This document shows, one piece after another, positions 52,883 to 63,807 of a stretch of DNA of 64,000 nt. The first letter of the stretch is position 1. Each line of letters begins with the position of its first letter. Source of the DNA: Iodobacter arcticus (GTDB lineage: Bacteria; Pseudomonadota; Gammaproteobacteria; Burkholderiales; Chitinibacteraceae); contig NZ_JBHTBQ010000004.1 in assembly GCF_042664895.1 (NCBI RefSeq), forward strand, positions 186,001 through 250,000. Direction: 5' to 3'. The notes beneath the pieces are model-generated. The model saw only the letters and a list, made by a program, of their open reading frames with translations, had not been told where the DNA came from and did not search any database. Position numbers and translations under genes: made by a program.

Positions 52883-53509
52883 TTACGTAAACCGACATGT
52901 TGGATCCTGATATCGCTGGTGAAGTGAACTAACGCTGGATTGTAAATGAGCAAGAGTGCTTACATTCAAAATAATATCATTGGCGAGTTGTATTCGCTCG
53001 GCTCTTGGGTGTTGATTGGCAATAATCGCTTCAATTTCTGTATTTTTTAAGCCACTGCGTGCGCCTACTCGCTCAATTTGCTGCTTAATGGAGCAATCGA
53101 CCAGCAGACTCCGATCAATAGTATTGGCATAGGTGTTCGTTTCAAATAATAAAGGGACAACTAATAGTGCATAGGGAGTATGGGTGGGTAACTGATCCAG
53201 CCTTTGCATTACAATATTTTTGATCATGGGATGAAAAATATTTTCTAGCTTGGTTTTTGCTTCTGTATTTGTATAAATGTGTTCACGCATCCGTGCTCGT
53301 TTGAGTGAACCATCTTTTTCTATGAAATCCTGACCAAACTCTTGAGCAATTTGCACTAGCGCTGGAGAAGGCGGCTGACTTAGGGCGTGAGCAATCTCGT
53401 CGGTATCAATGACAGGAACACCTAGCTCTGCAAAAAGCTTGGCAACAGTTGATTTGCCGCTGCCTATCCCTCCAGTAAGGCCAATAATGCGCATGCCATC
53501 TGCTCGCAT
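52883..53509 (-). CDS. coaE: Dephospho-CoA kinase
   Basis: Last step of coenzyme A synthesis. P-loop GLTGGIGSGKST is near the N-terminus, followed by VIDTDEIAHAL. ATG 53509 overlaps the pilD stop by one base (TAATG); ATG 53494 is nearer the usual family start and would give 203 residues. Neither has a strong ribosome-binding site. Confidence 0.96.
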   Translation of the reverse strand: MRADGMRIIGLTGGIGSGKSTVAKLFAELGVPVIDTDEIAHALSQPPSPALVQIAQEFGQDFIEKDGSLKRARMREHIYTNTEAKTKLENIFHPMIKNIVMQRLDQLPTHTPYALLVVPLLFETNTYANTIDRSLLVDCSIKQQIERVGARSGLKNTEIEAIIANQHPRAERIQLANDIILNVSTLAHLQSSVSSLHQRYQDPTCRFT

Positions 53510-54378
53510 TAAGTAGCCACACCACTAAAAAGAAGCTGTTGTAGCGAGCCGCCAATCAGTAATGTAAGCCAGCCTGCAATTCCAAGGTAAGGCCCAAAAG
53601 GCATGGGTTTTCCCATTCCACGCTTAGCAAGTATGGCAAGAGCAATACCGATTACTGCACCGCTGATTGAAGATAGCAAAATAATACTTGGCAAAGCTTG
53701 CCACCCAAACCAAGCGCCCAATGCGGCAAGTAGCTTAAAGTCGCCGTAACCCATGCCTTCTTTGCCTGTGGCGAGCTTAAAGAGCCAGTACACAGCCCAT
53801 AGCACTAAATAGCCGGCGATTGCACCGATGACCGCTTGGTCGAGGGGAACAAATAGGTTATTTAAGTTAAACAGCAGACCAAGCCAGAGCAGCGGGAGTG
53901 TGATGCTATCAGGTAATAGATAGGTATCAGCATCAATAAAGACCAGTGCAATTAAAGCCCATGTCAGCATGATTGCAGCAATTGCGGCAATTGTAACGCC
54001 AAAATGTAAGCCGGCAATGGTTGTGAGTGTTGCACAAAGCAGCTCAACCATCGGGTAGCGAGGGCTAATCTGCGTTTCACATGCTTTGCAACGTCCTCGT
54101 AAAACCAAATAACTGATCACCGGGATATTCTCTAGTGCCCCAATGGCATGGCCGCAACTCGGGCAGGCGGAACGTGGAACGACTAAGTTGTAGGTGGTGC
54201 TAGGTGGAGTAATGGCATCGATTGGGGCATCAATAAGCTGACATTCTTGCCTGAATTGATGCTCCATCATTTTGGGGATACGGTGAATAACGACATTCAA
54301 AAAACTGCCCACTAATAAACCCAGTACGAATAAAAACCCGCCAAATATGGCGGGGTTATCCAAAAACAACTCAATCAT
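53509..54378 (-). CDS. pilD: Type IV prepilin peptidase/N-methyltransferase
   Basis: The 289-residue aspartic membrane protease cleaves prepilin leaders. The cytoplasmic zinc site is CPSCGHA and CKACETQ; the catalytic Asp residues are in FIDADTYLLPD and GYGDFKLLAA. About eight membrane segments. It overlaps pilC by one base. Confidence 0.97.
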   Translation of the reverse strand: MIELFLDNPAIFGGFLFVLGLLVGSFLNVVIHRIPKMMEHQFRQECQLIDAPIDAITPPSTTYNLVVPRSACPSCGHAIGALENIPVISYLVLRGRCKACETQISPRYPMVELLCATLTTIAGLHFGVTIAAIAAIMLTWALIALVFIDADTYLLPDSITLPLLWLGLLFNLNNLFVPLDQAVIGAIAGYLVLWAVYWLFKLATGKEGMGYGDFKLLAALGAWFGWQALPSIILLSSISGAVIGIALAILAKRGMGKPMPFGPYLGIAGWLTLLIGGSLQQLLFSGVAT

Positions 54379-55601
54379 TAACCCACAACCTCGCCCATTT
54401 TGAAAATTGGTAAGTACATTGCAACGACCAAGCCACCAATGAGCGTACCCAATACCACCATGATAACCGGCTCCATCAGGCTGGATAATGCTTCAACCGC
54501 ATTATCTACTTCTTCTTCGTAGTAATCGGCTACTTTGCTGAGCATTGAATCTAATGCACCGGATTCTTCACCAATTGCAACCATTTGCATCACCATATTG
54601 GGGAACATATTGGTGCTTTGCATAGCTAAAGTTAAGCTGGTACCGGTGCTTACTTCGGTTTGAATTTTCTTGGTCGCCAGTTTGTAGAGATAATTACCTG
54701 CAGCTCCACCAACCGAATCAAGCGATTCGACTAAAGGGACGCCCGCTGCAAACATGGTCGCCAAGGTACGGCACCAGCGAGCAATTGTGGCATCCAGCAT
54801 GATTTTGCCAATAATCGGAATTTTAAGCAGCAAGCGATCCATGACAATTTGAATGGCTTCGGATTTTTTCCATGCTTTTAAAAAGCCCCAAATTCCGCCG
54901 AATATCCCACCAAATATGAGCCACCAGTAAGTGACAAATACATCAGAAATAGCCATAACCACCAGTGTTGGAGTCGGTAAATTAGCCCCGAAACTGGAAA
55001 ATAGCTCTTTAAACGCAGGAATCACAAAAATCATAATCACGGCAGTAATCACAAATGCCGCCACAATAACGGCAGTAGGATAAAACAGCGCGGACTTGAT
55101 TTTTTTCTTAACACCCAGCGTTTTTTCTTTATATGTGGCAAGCCGGGCTAGTAAGGCATCTAAAATACCGGCTTGCTCACCCGCCTGAATTAGATTGCAA
55201 TACAGAGCATCAAATTCATTGGGGTGCTTTCTAAACGCTTGCGTGAGAGAAGATCCCGTTTCAATATCATTTTTGATATCCATTAGCAACTTGGTTACTG
55301 ATGGATTGCTGTGGCCTTTGGCAACAATATCAAAAGAAGTGAGTAGTGGCACGCCGGATTTAAGCATGGTGGCTAATTGCCGGGTAAACATGGTGATGTC
55401 TTCGTCGGTAATTCTCTTGCTCGAACCCATCCGTTGTTTTTTTACTTTCAGTACATTAATGCCTTGGCGGCGAAGCGTGTTTTTAACCACATGCTCGCCA
55501 CTGGCCCGTACTTCGCCTTTGACAATCTTGCCACCGCGATCTTTACCTTCCCAGATAAAAGTAAACTCTTTTACTTTAAGTGCTTTGGGTGCTAGAGCCA
55601 T
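54378..55601 (-). CDS. pilC: Type IV pilus inner-membrane platform protein PilC
   Basis: The 407-residue protein has two GspF-type cytoplasmic domains and three membrane segments. TRQLATMLKSGVPLLTSFDI is the first-domain signature and RTLATMFAAGVPLVESLDSV the repeat in the second. It lies 18 bp after pilB. Confidence 0.97.
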   Translation of the reverse strand: MALAPKALKVKEFTFIWEGKDRGGKIVKGEVRASGEHVVKNTLRRQGINVLKVKKQRMGSSKRITDEDITMFTRQLATMLKSGVPLLTSFDIVAKGHSNPSVTKLLMDIKNDIETGSSLTQAFRKHPNEFDALYCNLIQAGEQAGILDALLARLATYKEKTLGVKKKIKSALFYPTAVIVAAFVITAVIMIFVIPAFKELFSSFGANLPTPTLVVMAISDVFVTYWWLIFGGIFGGIWGFLKAWKKSEAIQIVMDRLLLKIPIIGKIMLDATIARWCRTLATMFAAGVPLVESLDSVGGAAGNYLYKLATKKIQTEVSTGTSLTLAMQSTNMFPNMVMQMVAIGEESGALDSMLSKVADYYEEEVDNAVEALSSLMEPVIMVVLGTLIGGLVVAMYLPIFKMGEVVG

Positions 55602-55619
55602 GACGCCCCTCTTTGGATT

Positions 55620-57329
55620 TTATTCATTGGTAACAGCCATGATCTCTTCTAATGAGGTTAGCCCTTGTTTTACTTTACGTAAGCCAGAGCCTCGTAAATC
55701 ACGTACGCCATCGCGTTTTGCTTGGTCTGCAATATCAATTGCATTGCCATTGGTCATAATAATGCGGTTCATTGCATCGGTAATTGGCATCACTTGGTAG
55801 ATACCGACCCGACCCTTATAGCCAGAGCCCTTGCAAATATCGCAACCAACGGGCTTGTAAGGGCTCCATGTACCATCAAGATCTTCTTCTGCAAAACCTG
55901 CATCCAGTAAAGCCTGATGAGGAATATCAATCGGTGCTTTGCAGCTACACAGCTTTCTGGCTAAGCGCTGTGCGGTAATTAAAATAACGGATGACGCAAT
56001 ATTAAAGGGAGCAATTCCCATATTGAGCATCCGTGTGAGCGTAGTGGGGGCATCGTTGGTGTGCAAGGTAGAGAACACCATATGCCCAGTTTGCGCGGCC
56101 TTAATGGAAATATCTGCCGTGCCTAAGTCGCGAATCTCTCCCACCATGATGATGTCGGGATCCTGGCGTAAGAAAGCTTTCAGAGCGACAGCAAAAGTAA
56201 GCCCAGATTTTTCGTTTACATTCACCTGATTAACACCGGGCAAGTTAATTTCACAAGGATCTTCAGCGGTAGAGATATTAATCCCCGGCTGGTTCAGGAT
56301 ATTCAAGCAAGTGTAAAGAGAAACTGTTTTGCCTGAGCCGGTTGGCCCTGTAACCAAAATCATGCCATACGGCCGCTGGATGGCTTCCAGCAAGATTTCT
56401 TTTTGGTCCGGATCGTAACCCAGTGCATCAATCCCTAGGGTGGCTGAGGAAGGATCTAAAATCCGCATACAAATTTTCTCGCCATGCATGGTTGGCATGG
56501 TGGAAACCCGGAAGTCGATGGCCCGGCTTTTGGACAGAACCAATTTCATCCGACCATCTTGTGGAACACGCTTCTCAGAAATATCGAGCTTGGAAATAAC
56601 TTTAATGCGTGAGGCCAGCTTGTCTTTGATCGCTAGCGGAGGCTGTGCTACTTCTCGTAGCACACCATCAAGGCGATAGCGGATACGGAAAAACTTTTCG
56701 TAAGGCTCAAAGTGAATATCGGAAACACCCGCATTAATGGCGTCGAGCAGAATCTTTTGCAGGTATTTAACGATGGGGGCGTCATCGACCTCCATGGCCG
56801 CCGCTTCATTCTGGCTTGCCTCTTCCTCGCCACCACCCATGTCTAAATCAACATCATCCAGCGCCATACTGCTTAAGTTGGCTCCTGTGGATTCGACGAT
56901 TTTTTCAAGCAAGGAAACGAGCTTGCTGTCTTCGACAACCAGAGGCTGGACTTGCAGGCCGGTTTGAAAGCGAACTTCTTCCAATGCCTGCAAATTAGTG
57001 ATGTCTGAAAGACCGATAAACAGCTTCGTGCCCCGTTTAAAGAGCGGCACAATGCGCTGGATCAACATTACTTTATTGTCCAAAACCCCTTGAGGTATAT
57101 AGCTTGGATCAATATGGTCAAGATCGAGCAGGGGGTAGCCAAAAGCTTGCGACGAGAATTCAGCAACGTCCCTCGCAGTCATTTTACGACTGCGAATGAG
57201 TTGCTCAATAAAGGGCGTTTTGCTGCTGGTTGCCGTAGATTGTAAAGCTTCAGCGTCTGCTTCAATTAATCTACCGTGCTGAACAAGCAGGCGGGCAAGA
57301 CCAGATACAGGTGAGTTAAGTGCTGACAT
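55620..57329 (-). CDS. pilB: Type IV pilus assembly ATPase PilB
   Basis: The 569-residue extension ATPase has an N-terminal MshEN domain, Walker A GPTGSGKT, the Asp box, Walker B DIIMVGEIRD, the His box, and a C-terminal four-Cys zinc site (CSC and CDIC). No pilin gene is in the window. Order pilB-pilC-pilD-coaE-zapD-yacG is conserved in Neisseria and Pseudomonas. Confidence 0.97.
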   Translation of the reverse strand: MSALNSPVSGLARLLVQHGRLIEADAEALQSTATSSKTPFIEQLIRSRKMTARDVAEFSSQAFGYPLLDLDHIDPSYIPQGVLDNKVMLIQRIVPLFKRGTKLFIGLSDITNLQALEEVRFQTGLQVQPLVVEDSKLVSLLEKIVESTGANLSSMALDDVDLDMGGGEEEASQNEAAAMEVDDAPIVKYLQKILLDAINAGVSDIHFEPYEKFFRIRYRLDGVLREVAQPPLAIKDKLASRIKVISKLDISEKRVPQDGRMKLVLSKSRAIDFRVSTMPTMHGEKICMRILDPSSATLGIDALGYDPDQKEILLEAIQRPYGMILVTGPTGSGKTVSLYTCLNILNQPGINISTAEDPCEINLPGVNQVNVNEKSGLTFAVALKAFLRQDPDIIMVGEIRDLGTADISIKAAQTGHMVFSTLHTNDAPTTLTRMLNMGIAPFNIASSVILITAQRLARKLCSCKAPIDIPHQALLDAGFAEEDLDGTWSPYKPVGCDICKGSGYKGRVGIYQVMPITDAMNRIIMTNGNAIDIADQAKRDGVRDLRGSGLRKVKQGLTSLEEIMAVTNE

Positions 57330-57430
57330 GGTCTTCTAGTTTGTAATCAAAAAAGTGAGCGGTATTGCCTTACACATTCAGTTTAGCAAATACCTTTTAA
57401 CCTTGCGCTTTCTTTCCTTTTAAAACACAA

Positions 57431-58693
57431 CTAAATGTCTTGTGCGTAAAGGCGAATGACGCGAATACTACGATCCTGTGTTTGCACGATTTCAATTCGT
57501 TGCCCCGACAAAACTAGGCAAGTGCCCGCATCGGGGATATCTTCGAAATGCTCAAGTATGAGTCCATTTAATGTTTTAGGCCCATCCACAGGAAATGTTA
57601 AGCGTAATTTTCTATTTAGATCTCGTAAGCTGGACGCGCCATCAAGTAAGACGCTGCCGTCGGGCTGGCGTAATACTTTAGCTCCTTGAGCAGGGGAGTT
57701 GCTTGTGAATTCGCCGACAACTTGCTCAAGGATGTCTTCTAGTGTCACGAGTCCTTGCATTTCGCCATATTCATCAACTACAACCGCCATTCTTCGCTTA
57801 TTTTCTTGAAAGTTTTGTAGCTGAGTAAAAAGGGGCGTGCTTGATGGAATAAAATAAGGGGGCCGCATCATTTCACGCAGCCGGGTCTGATCTACTTCGT
57901 CTTCCCTTAACGATAAAATTTTCCGAATATGTAAAATGCCAATAATATTGTCTGGATTAACGGCATAAACAGGAAGCCGTGTGTGATGACAGGTTACGAT
58001 TTGCTTGCGGATTTCATCCGTTGGTCCGTCTAAATCGATGCTTTCAATTTGATGGCGCGGTGTCATTACGTCATCAACGGTAATGCTGGCCAGCTCAAAT
58101 AAATTAAGCAAAATAGTGTGGTGTTTTTTTTCCATATAGCGCCCAGACTCTAAAACTAAAAGGCGTAATTCTTCGGGCGATAAGGCATGTTGATTTTCTT
58201 GGTTTTTTTTAAGGCGTAATGTTTTAATCAAAGCACTTACAAATAAATTGACTAGCCACACTGCAGGATAGAGCAGGCGCAGAAGAATAAGTAATGGAAA
58301 AGATGCTGTATATGCAAACTGCTCTGCATAGTTGGCAGCCAGTACTTTGGGGGTGGCTTCAGAGAAAATAAGTATGGCAAAGGCAACCAGCAAGGTAGCG
58401 GTGCCAAGAGCAAAGTCATTCCCGGTAAAAAGTCGGTTTGCAATCAGTGTAGATAAGGTTGCCGATGCGGTGTTGATTAGTGTATTGCCAATTAAAATAA
58501 CGGATAGCAGCTTGTCTGTTTGTGTGAGTAGCTTTTGAGTACGTGAGGCAGCAAGATGACCTTGGCGTGCTTTGCTGGCTATTTTGTAGCGGTTGACCGC
58601 CATCATTGCCGTTTCTGCGCCGGAGAAAAAAGCGGAAGTGGCTAAGCACAATGCAAGAGCAAGATAAAGGTAGGATAAAGAAGTCTGTTCCAA
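57431..58693 (-). CDS. corB: CNNM/CorB-type membrane protein with CBS domains
   Basis: The 420-residue protein has an N-terminal DUF21 membrane domain (ATSAFFSGAETAMMAVNRYK), two CBS domains (VDDVMTPRHQI; VVVDEYGEMQGLVTLEDILE) and a C-terminal CorC/HlyC domain. Such proteins take part in magnesium or cobalt transport. E. coli has the homologue (yfjD) next to ypjD and ffh, the same order as here. Confidence 0.9.
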   Translation of the reverse strand: MEQTSLSYLYLALALCLATSAFFSGAETAMMAVNRYKIASKARQGHLAASRTQKLLTQTDKLLSVILIGNTLINTASATLSTLIANRLFTGNDFALGTATLLVAFAILIFSEATPKVLAANYAEQFAYTASFPLLILLRLLYPAVWLVNLFVSALIKTLRLKKNQENQHALSPEELRLLVLESGRYMEKKHHTILLNLFELASITVDDVMTPRHQIESIDLDGPTDEIRKQIVTCHHTRLPVYAVNPDNIIGILHIRKILSLREDEVDQTRLREMMRPPYFIPSSTPLFTQLQNFQENKRRMAVVVDEYGEMQGLVTLEDILEQVVGEFTSNSPAQGAKVLRQPDGSVLLDGASSLRDLNRKLRLTFPVDGPKTLNGLILEHFEDIPDAGTCLVLSGQRIEIVQTQDRSIRVIRLYAQDI

Positions 58694-58739
58694 GGTCGTT
58701 GTGATGCCCGTAATTTACAAAGGAGTGAGCCGCTCTGTT

Positions 58740-59588
58740 TTAAAAAGGGCGGTGCAGTAGCGCTTCAAGAACAAAACGGCTGCCTATATAGCCGAGGAAT
58801 AGCAAGCTAAAGCCAAAGAGTGTCCAGTTGGCGGCAAAACGCCCTCGCCAACCATGCTTCCATCTTCCAAAAAGTAAGGTGCCAAATACCAGCCATGCTG
58901 CAATAGACAGGATCACTTTGTGTGAAAATACCAGCCCATGCCCAAATACTTTCTCCGCAAAAAAGATGCCGGAGAGGAGTGCTAAAGTCAGTAAAATAAA
59001 GCCTAAATGTACGCAAGCAAACATAAGTCGCTCAAGCGTCATGATGGGCGGAAGGGTGCGAATGAGAGAGCTTGCCTTGGCTTGATGTAAATTTCTATCA
59101 GCAAAACGCATTAGAATGGCCACTCCTGCCGCATTGAGCAGCATGCCATGCGCAAACATTGCTAATAAAAAGTGCCCACGGGATAGTGTATTTAGGGGGT
59201 AGGTAATTGGGTGGCCTTGCGGAAGCAGTTGAGATATAAATAAAAATATCGCAGCAATACCAAGCATGGGAGGTTGAAGCCCATCCATTTTCCAGAAAAG
59301 TTGCCCGCTTAAATAAATGCATAGCGTGGCAAAGGCGCTGAGTGATAATGCTTCCGCTGCACCGAAGTGAAGGGTGCTTGACCAGAGTAGCTGCGGAAAA
59401 AGTGCTGAAGCGTGCAGGGCCAGCCCGCAGATTAAGATAAATTGCTCTAATGCGGGGCTTAGCGGGCTCTTAGGGCGAGACAAAGCCAGTCGGCTACGGC
59501 AGAAATGCCAGCCAAGTAAAAGATAAATGGTTAAAGCCAGTAGCGCTAAATAAGTCGCCGGGCTAACTTCAGGTAAAATGGTCATCAT
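58740..59588 (-). CDS. ypjD: Cytochrome c assembly-like membrane protein (YpjD/CcsA family)
   Basis: The 282-residue protein has about eight membrane segments and conserved His residues (LALHASAL; FAHGMLLNAAGV; FSHKVILSIAAW) like the haem-handling CcsA/HemX group. The role in this subfamily is unclear. It is divergent from ffh, a conserved proteobacterial arrangement. Confidence 0.85.
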   Translation of the reverse strand: MMTILPEVSPATYLALLALTIYLLLGWHFCRSRLALSRPKSPLSPALEQFILICGLALHASALFPQLLWSSTLHFGAAEALSLSAFATLCIYLSGQLFWKMDGLQPPMLGIAAIFLFISQLLPQGHPITYPLNTLSRGHFLLAMFAHGMLLNAAGVAILMRFADRNLHQAKASSLIRTLPPIMTLERLMFACVHLGFILLTLALLSGIFFAEKVFGHGLVFSHKVILSIAAWLVFGTLLFGRWKHGWRGRFAANWTLFGFSLLFLGYIGSRFVLEALLHRPF

Positions 59589-59644
59589 ATAAGTCTATCA
59601 GAGCGAGGTCCCTCTTGGGGGCAGTCGCCAAGCAAAGGATACTC

Positions 59645-60997
<1,353 letters not shown>

Positions 60998-61239
60998 TCA
61001 AATAGGTCTGTGCTTTCTGTTGTGCGACACTTGCAGGATAAGCCTGTCGTTTCTAAGGCTCAGCTTCCTTTTGATGCTGTTTTTTAAAATATTCGAACCT
61101 GACCGGCTGCCGAATATCACGTTAGGCTTTACAACGTGATTGTTTTTGCTGTACTTTTGCCGGTTATTCTTGCGGGGTTTGGTGTTTTGTTTCATAATCG
61201 AACCCCTTTAAATTAATCTCCATTATTGGGTTTAATGCC
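60998..61239. promoter_or_regulatory. ffh-rpsP intergenic region: terminator and candidate promoter
   Basis: 242 bases. ATATTCG/CGAATAT (about 61089-61116) is followed by the terminator-shaped ATCACGTT/AACGTGAT stem. TTGCGG (61170-61175), 17 bases and CATAAT (61193-61198) form a promoter-like element 42 bp before rpsP. No convincing gene is seen on either strand. Confidence 0.6.
61116..61147 (+). terminator. Terminator after ffh
   Basis: Eight-base-pair stem ATCACGTT/AACGTGAT, nine-base loop, then TGTTTTTG. Confidence 0.6.
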
Positions 61240-61500
61240 ATGGTTGTTATTCGTCTTTCCCGCGGCGGTGCTAAAAACCGTCCGTTTTACAATGTTGTTG
61301 TAACCGACTCCCGTAATCGTCGTGATGGTCGCTTTGTTGAGCGTCTTGGCTTTTACAACCCTCTCGCCAAAGATGGTGAAGAAGGCGTGCGTTTAGCAAT
61401 GGATCGCGTAAGCTACTGGGTTGGTGTTGGTGCGCAAGCTTCTGACTCCGTTGCCAAGCTGCTGAAAAACTACAAGCCAGCTGCTGTTGCTGCTGCTTGA
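61240..61500 (+). CDS. rpsP: 30S ribosomal protein S16
   Basis: The 86-residue bS16 begins MVVIRLSRGGAKNRPFYNVV. No strong ribosome-binding site is seen before ATG 61240. First gene of the rpsP-rimM-trmD-rplS operon. Confidence 0.98.
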   Translation: MVVIRLSRGGAKNRPFYNVVVTDSRNRRDGRFVERLGFYNPLAKDGEEGVRLAMDRVSYWVGVGAQASDSVAKLLKNYKPAAVAAA

Positions 61501-61514
61501 TTCAAGCCGTGACT

Positions 61515-62042
61515 ATGCAAAAGCGGGCTTCGCTGCCGGTGCCTGATGATCTTTTGATCATGGGCTATGTAAGTGGGGCTTTTGGTGTACATGGCTGGAT
61601 CAACTTGGTTGGTGATACCGAAGATGCCGATAGTCTTTTTGACTACGACACTTGGTGGATCGGCCGTGATGGTCAATGGCAAGCTTATACGCTTGTAGAA
61701 GGTCAGGTTCACACAAAGAAACTAGCAGCTCAGCTTGAAGGTGTTAATGATCGCGATGCGGCATTTGCGCTAAAGAGTTGTAAAATTGCTGTTTCCCGTA
61801 GCCTATTGCCAGCCCCTGCAAGTGATGAATACTACTGGGTCGATTTAATCGGCTTGGATGTTATCAATTTGCAAGGTGAGAAGCTTGGTGTTGTGGATAA
61901 CTTGTTTGAAACCGGTGCTAACGATGTGATTGTTGTGAAAGATGGCCAGACCGAGCGTCTGCTACCTTTTGTGGCTCATGTTGTGCTCAAGGTTGATCTT
62001 GCTGCTAAAACAATTTCTGTGGATTGGGGCCTTGATTACTAA
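61515..62042 (+). CDS. rimM: 16S rRNA processing protein RimM
   Basis: The 175-residue factor binds S19 and helps mature the 30S head. LIMGYVSGAFGVHGWINL is the N-terminal domain start, and the PRC-barrel half contains YYWVDLIGLDVINLQGEKLG. ATG 61515 is preferred; TTG 61497 would overlap the rpsP stop. Confidence 0.95.
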   Translation: MQKRASLPVPDDLLIMGYVSGAFGVHGWINLVGDTEDADSLFDYDTWWIGRDGQWQAYTLVEGQVHTKKLAAQLEGVNDRDAAFALKSCKIAVSRSLLPAPASDEYYWVDLIGLDVINLQGEKLGVVDNLFETGANDVIVVKDGQTERLLPFVAHVVLKVDLAAKTISVDWGLDY

Positions 62043-62049
62043 GGCTGAA

Positions 62050-62823
62050 GTGCACCACTTCGATGTGGTTACTTTGTTTCCAGAGATGTTTGAGGCAATT
62101 ACCCGCTACGGTATTACCCGGCGGGCGGTTGAATTAGGTCTTTTCGGACTAAGCAGCTGGAATCCACGTGATTTCACCGTAGACAAACATCGTACTGTGG
62201 ACGACCGGCCTTATGGTGGTGGCCCCGGTATGGTGATGTTGCCAGAGCCGCTGGAAAGTGCGCTTGAAGCAGCTAAAAATAGGCAGCGTGAAGCCGGTGT
62301 TGCTACAACGCATACCGTCTATTTATCTCCCCAAGGGGCGGCATTAACGCATGATAAGGTCTTAGAGCTGGCTCAAAAGCCGGGTTTGGTCTTGTTATGT
62401 GGTCGTTACGAAGGTGTTGATGAGCGTTTGCTGGATCGTCAGATCGACGAGGAAATCTCGGTCGGCGATTATGTGCTCTCAGGTGGAGAGTTGCCTGCAA
62501 TGGTTTTGATGGATGCCATCATTCGCCAATTGCCGGGTGTACTTAATACTGCAGCGAGTGCAGAAGAAGATTCATTTGTGGATGGGTTGCTGGATTGCCC
62601 GCATTATACCCGTCCCGAAAATTATCTAGGTATGAGCGTACCGGAAGTCTTACTTTCAGGAAACCATGCACTGATACGGCGCTGGCGCTTAAAACAGTCT
62701 TTAGGTCGTACGCTACTGCGCAGACCTGACTTGTTGAAAAAGCGACAGCTATCAAAAGAGGAAGCTCGTCTTCTGGCCGAATTTAAGGCGGATCTGGCGA
62801 TGAGCCAAGATCAGGTGGTTTGA
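62050..62823 (+). CDS. trmD: tRNA (guanine-N1)-methyltransferase TrmD
   Basis: The 257-residue knotted methyltransferase makes m1G37. It begins VHHFDVVTLFPEMFEAITRY from GTG 62050 with AAGG five bases upstream. SPQGAALTHD, LLCGRYEGVDER and SVGDYVLSGGELPAMVL form the SAM knot. The frame open to 61942 lies inside rimM and is rejected. Confidence 0.98.
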   Translation: MHHFDVVTLFPEMFEAITRYGITRRAVELGLFGLSSWNPRDFTVDKHRTVDDRPYGGGPGMVMLPEPLESALEAAKNRQREAGVATTHTVYLSPQGAALTHDKVLELAQKPGLVLLCGRYEGVDERLLDRQIDEEISVGDYVLSGGELPAMVLMDAIIRQLPGVLNTAASAEEDSFVDGLLDCPHYTRPENYLGMSVPEVLLSGNHALIRRWRLKQSLGRTLLRRPDLLKKRQLSKEEARLLAEFKADLAMSQDQVV

Positions 62824-62863
62824 CCACCTTTGAAGGAACAAGCTTCACATTGGAGTAATACCC

Positions 62864-63247
62864 ATGAATTTGATTCAACAACTTGAGCAAGAAGAAATCG
62901 CTCGCTTAGCTAAGACTATTCCTGAATTCGCCCCTGGCGATACCGTGATCGTTCAGGTCAAGGTTAAGGAAGGTACACGTGAGCGTCTGCAGGCTTATGA
63001 AGGCGTTGTGATTGCTAAGCGTAATCGCGGCCTGAATAGCTCCTTTATCGTGCGTAAAATTTCCGCCGGTATGGGTGTTGAGCGTACTTTCCAAACTTAC
63101 TCTCCACTGGTGGCTGGTATTGAAGTGAAGCGTCGCGGCGATGTACGTCGTGCTAAGCTTTATTACCTCCGTGATCGTTCAGGCAAGTCTGCACGTATCA
63201 AGGAAAAGTTGCCAGCTCGTAAGGTTGTTGCAAAAGCTGCTGCTTAA
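62864..63247 (+). CDS. rplS: 50S ribosomal protein L19
   Basis: The 127-residue bL19 has FAPGDTVIVQVKVKEGTRER and LRDRSGKSARIKEKL. Last gene of the operon, before a strong terminator. Confidence 0.98.
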   Translation: MNLIQQLEQEEIARLAKTIPEFAPGDTVIVQVKVKEGTRERLQAYEGVVIAKRNRGLNSSFIVRKISAGMGVERTFQTYSPLVAGIEVKRRGDVRRAKLYYLRDRSGKSARIKEKLPARKVVAKAAA

Positions 63248-63270
63248 TTTATTTAAGCAATACAGTATTC

Positions 63271-63301
63271 AAACGCGGGCCCAGTGCCCGCGTTTTCGTT
63301 T
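63271..63301 (+). terminator. Terminator after rplS
   Basis: Nine-base-pair stem AACGCGGGC/GCCCGCGTT, loop CCAGT, then TTCGTTT. Confidence 0.88.
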
Positions 63302-63321
63302 CCATAACATCTGGGTTTGTT

Positions 63322-63807
63322 ATGCGTATCGAAAGTACAGATTCTTATGCTGTTATCTCTAGCCCTGTTGGCCATTTAGGGCTTGCTGAGCGCGATGAGC
63401 ACCTCGTTTTAGTCGAATTTCTCCCAAAGTCTTTACCTTTGCAGCTGGCAATAAGTCCTTTGCTGCAGCATGTTGCACGTCAGTTGGAGGCCTATTTCCA
63501 AAATCCAAGCTTTACTTTTGACTTGCCTTGGGCCTTATCGGTAAGTGAGCATCAAAAGAAAGTGCTGGCCGAAATTGCGGCGATTCCTGTTGGTCAGTTG
63601 CAAACCTATGCAGATATTTCTAAGCGTATCCATTCTAGTCCTCGCGCCGTAGGGGGGGCTTGTGGACGAAATCCTTTGCCATTACTGATTCCGTGTCATC
63701 GGGTTGTGGCTGCGACAGGTTTAGGTGGGTTTAATGCAGGTCGCCATGGCGTAGATTGGTTGCCTATTAAGCGCTGGTTGCTAAGCCATGAGGGTGTTGA
63801 GGTATGA
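63322..63807 (+). CDS. ogt: Methylated-DNA-[protein]-cysteine S-methyltransferase
   Basis: The 161-residue suicide repair protein removes O6-alkyl groups from guanine. The active site is IPCHRVV with Cys125, preceded by RAVGGACGRNPLPLL and followed by GGFNAGRHGVDWL. The stop overlaps the next start (ATGA). Confidence 0.93.
   Translation: MRIESTDSYAVISSPVGHLGLAERDEHLVLVEFLPKSLPLQLAISPLLQHVARQLEAYFQNPSFTFDLPWALSVSEHQKKVLAEIAAIPVGQLQTYADISKRIHSSPRAVGGACGRNPLPLLIPCHRVVAATGLGGFNAGRHGVDWLPIKRWLLSHEGVEV

Noticed and set aside
60998..61195. 65-codon minus-strand frame between ffh and rpsP
   Set aside because: Basic, low-complexity translation without a ribosome-binding site, lying over a terminator and promoter element.
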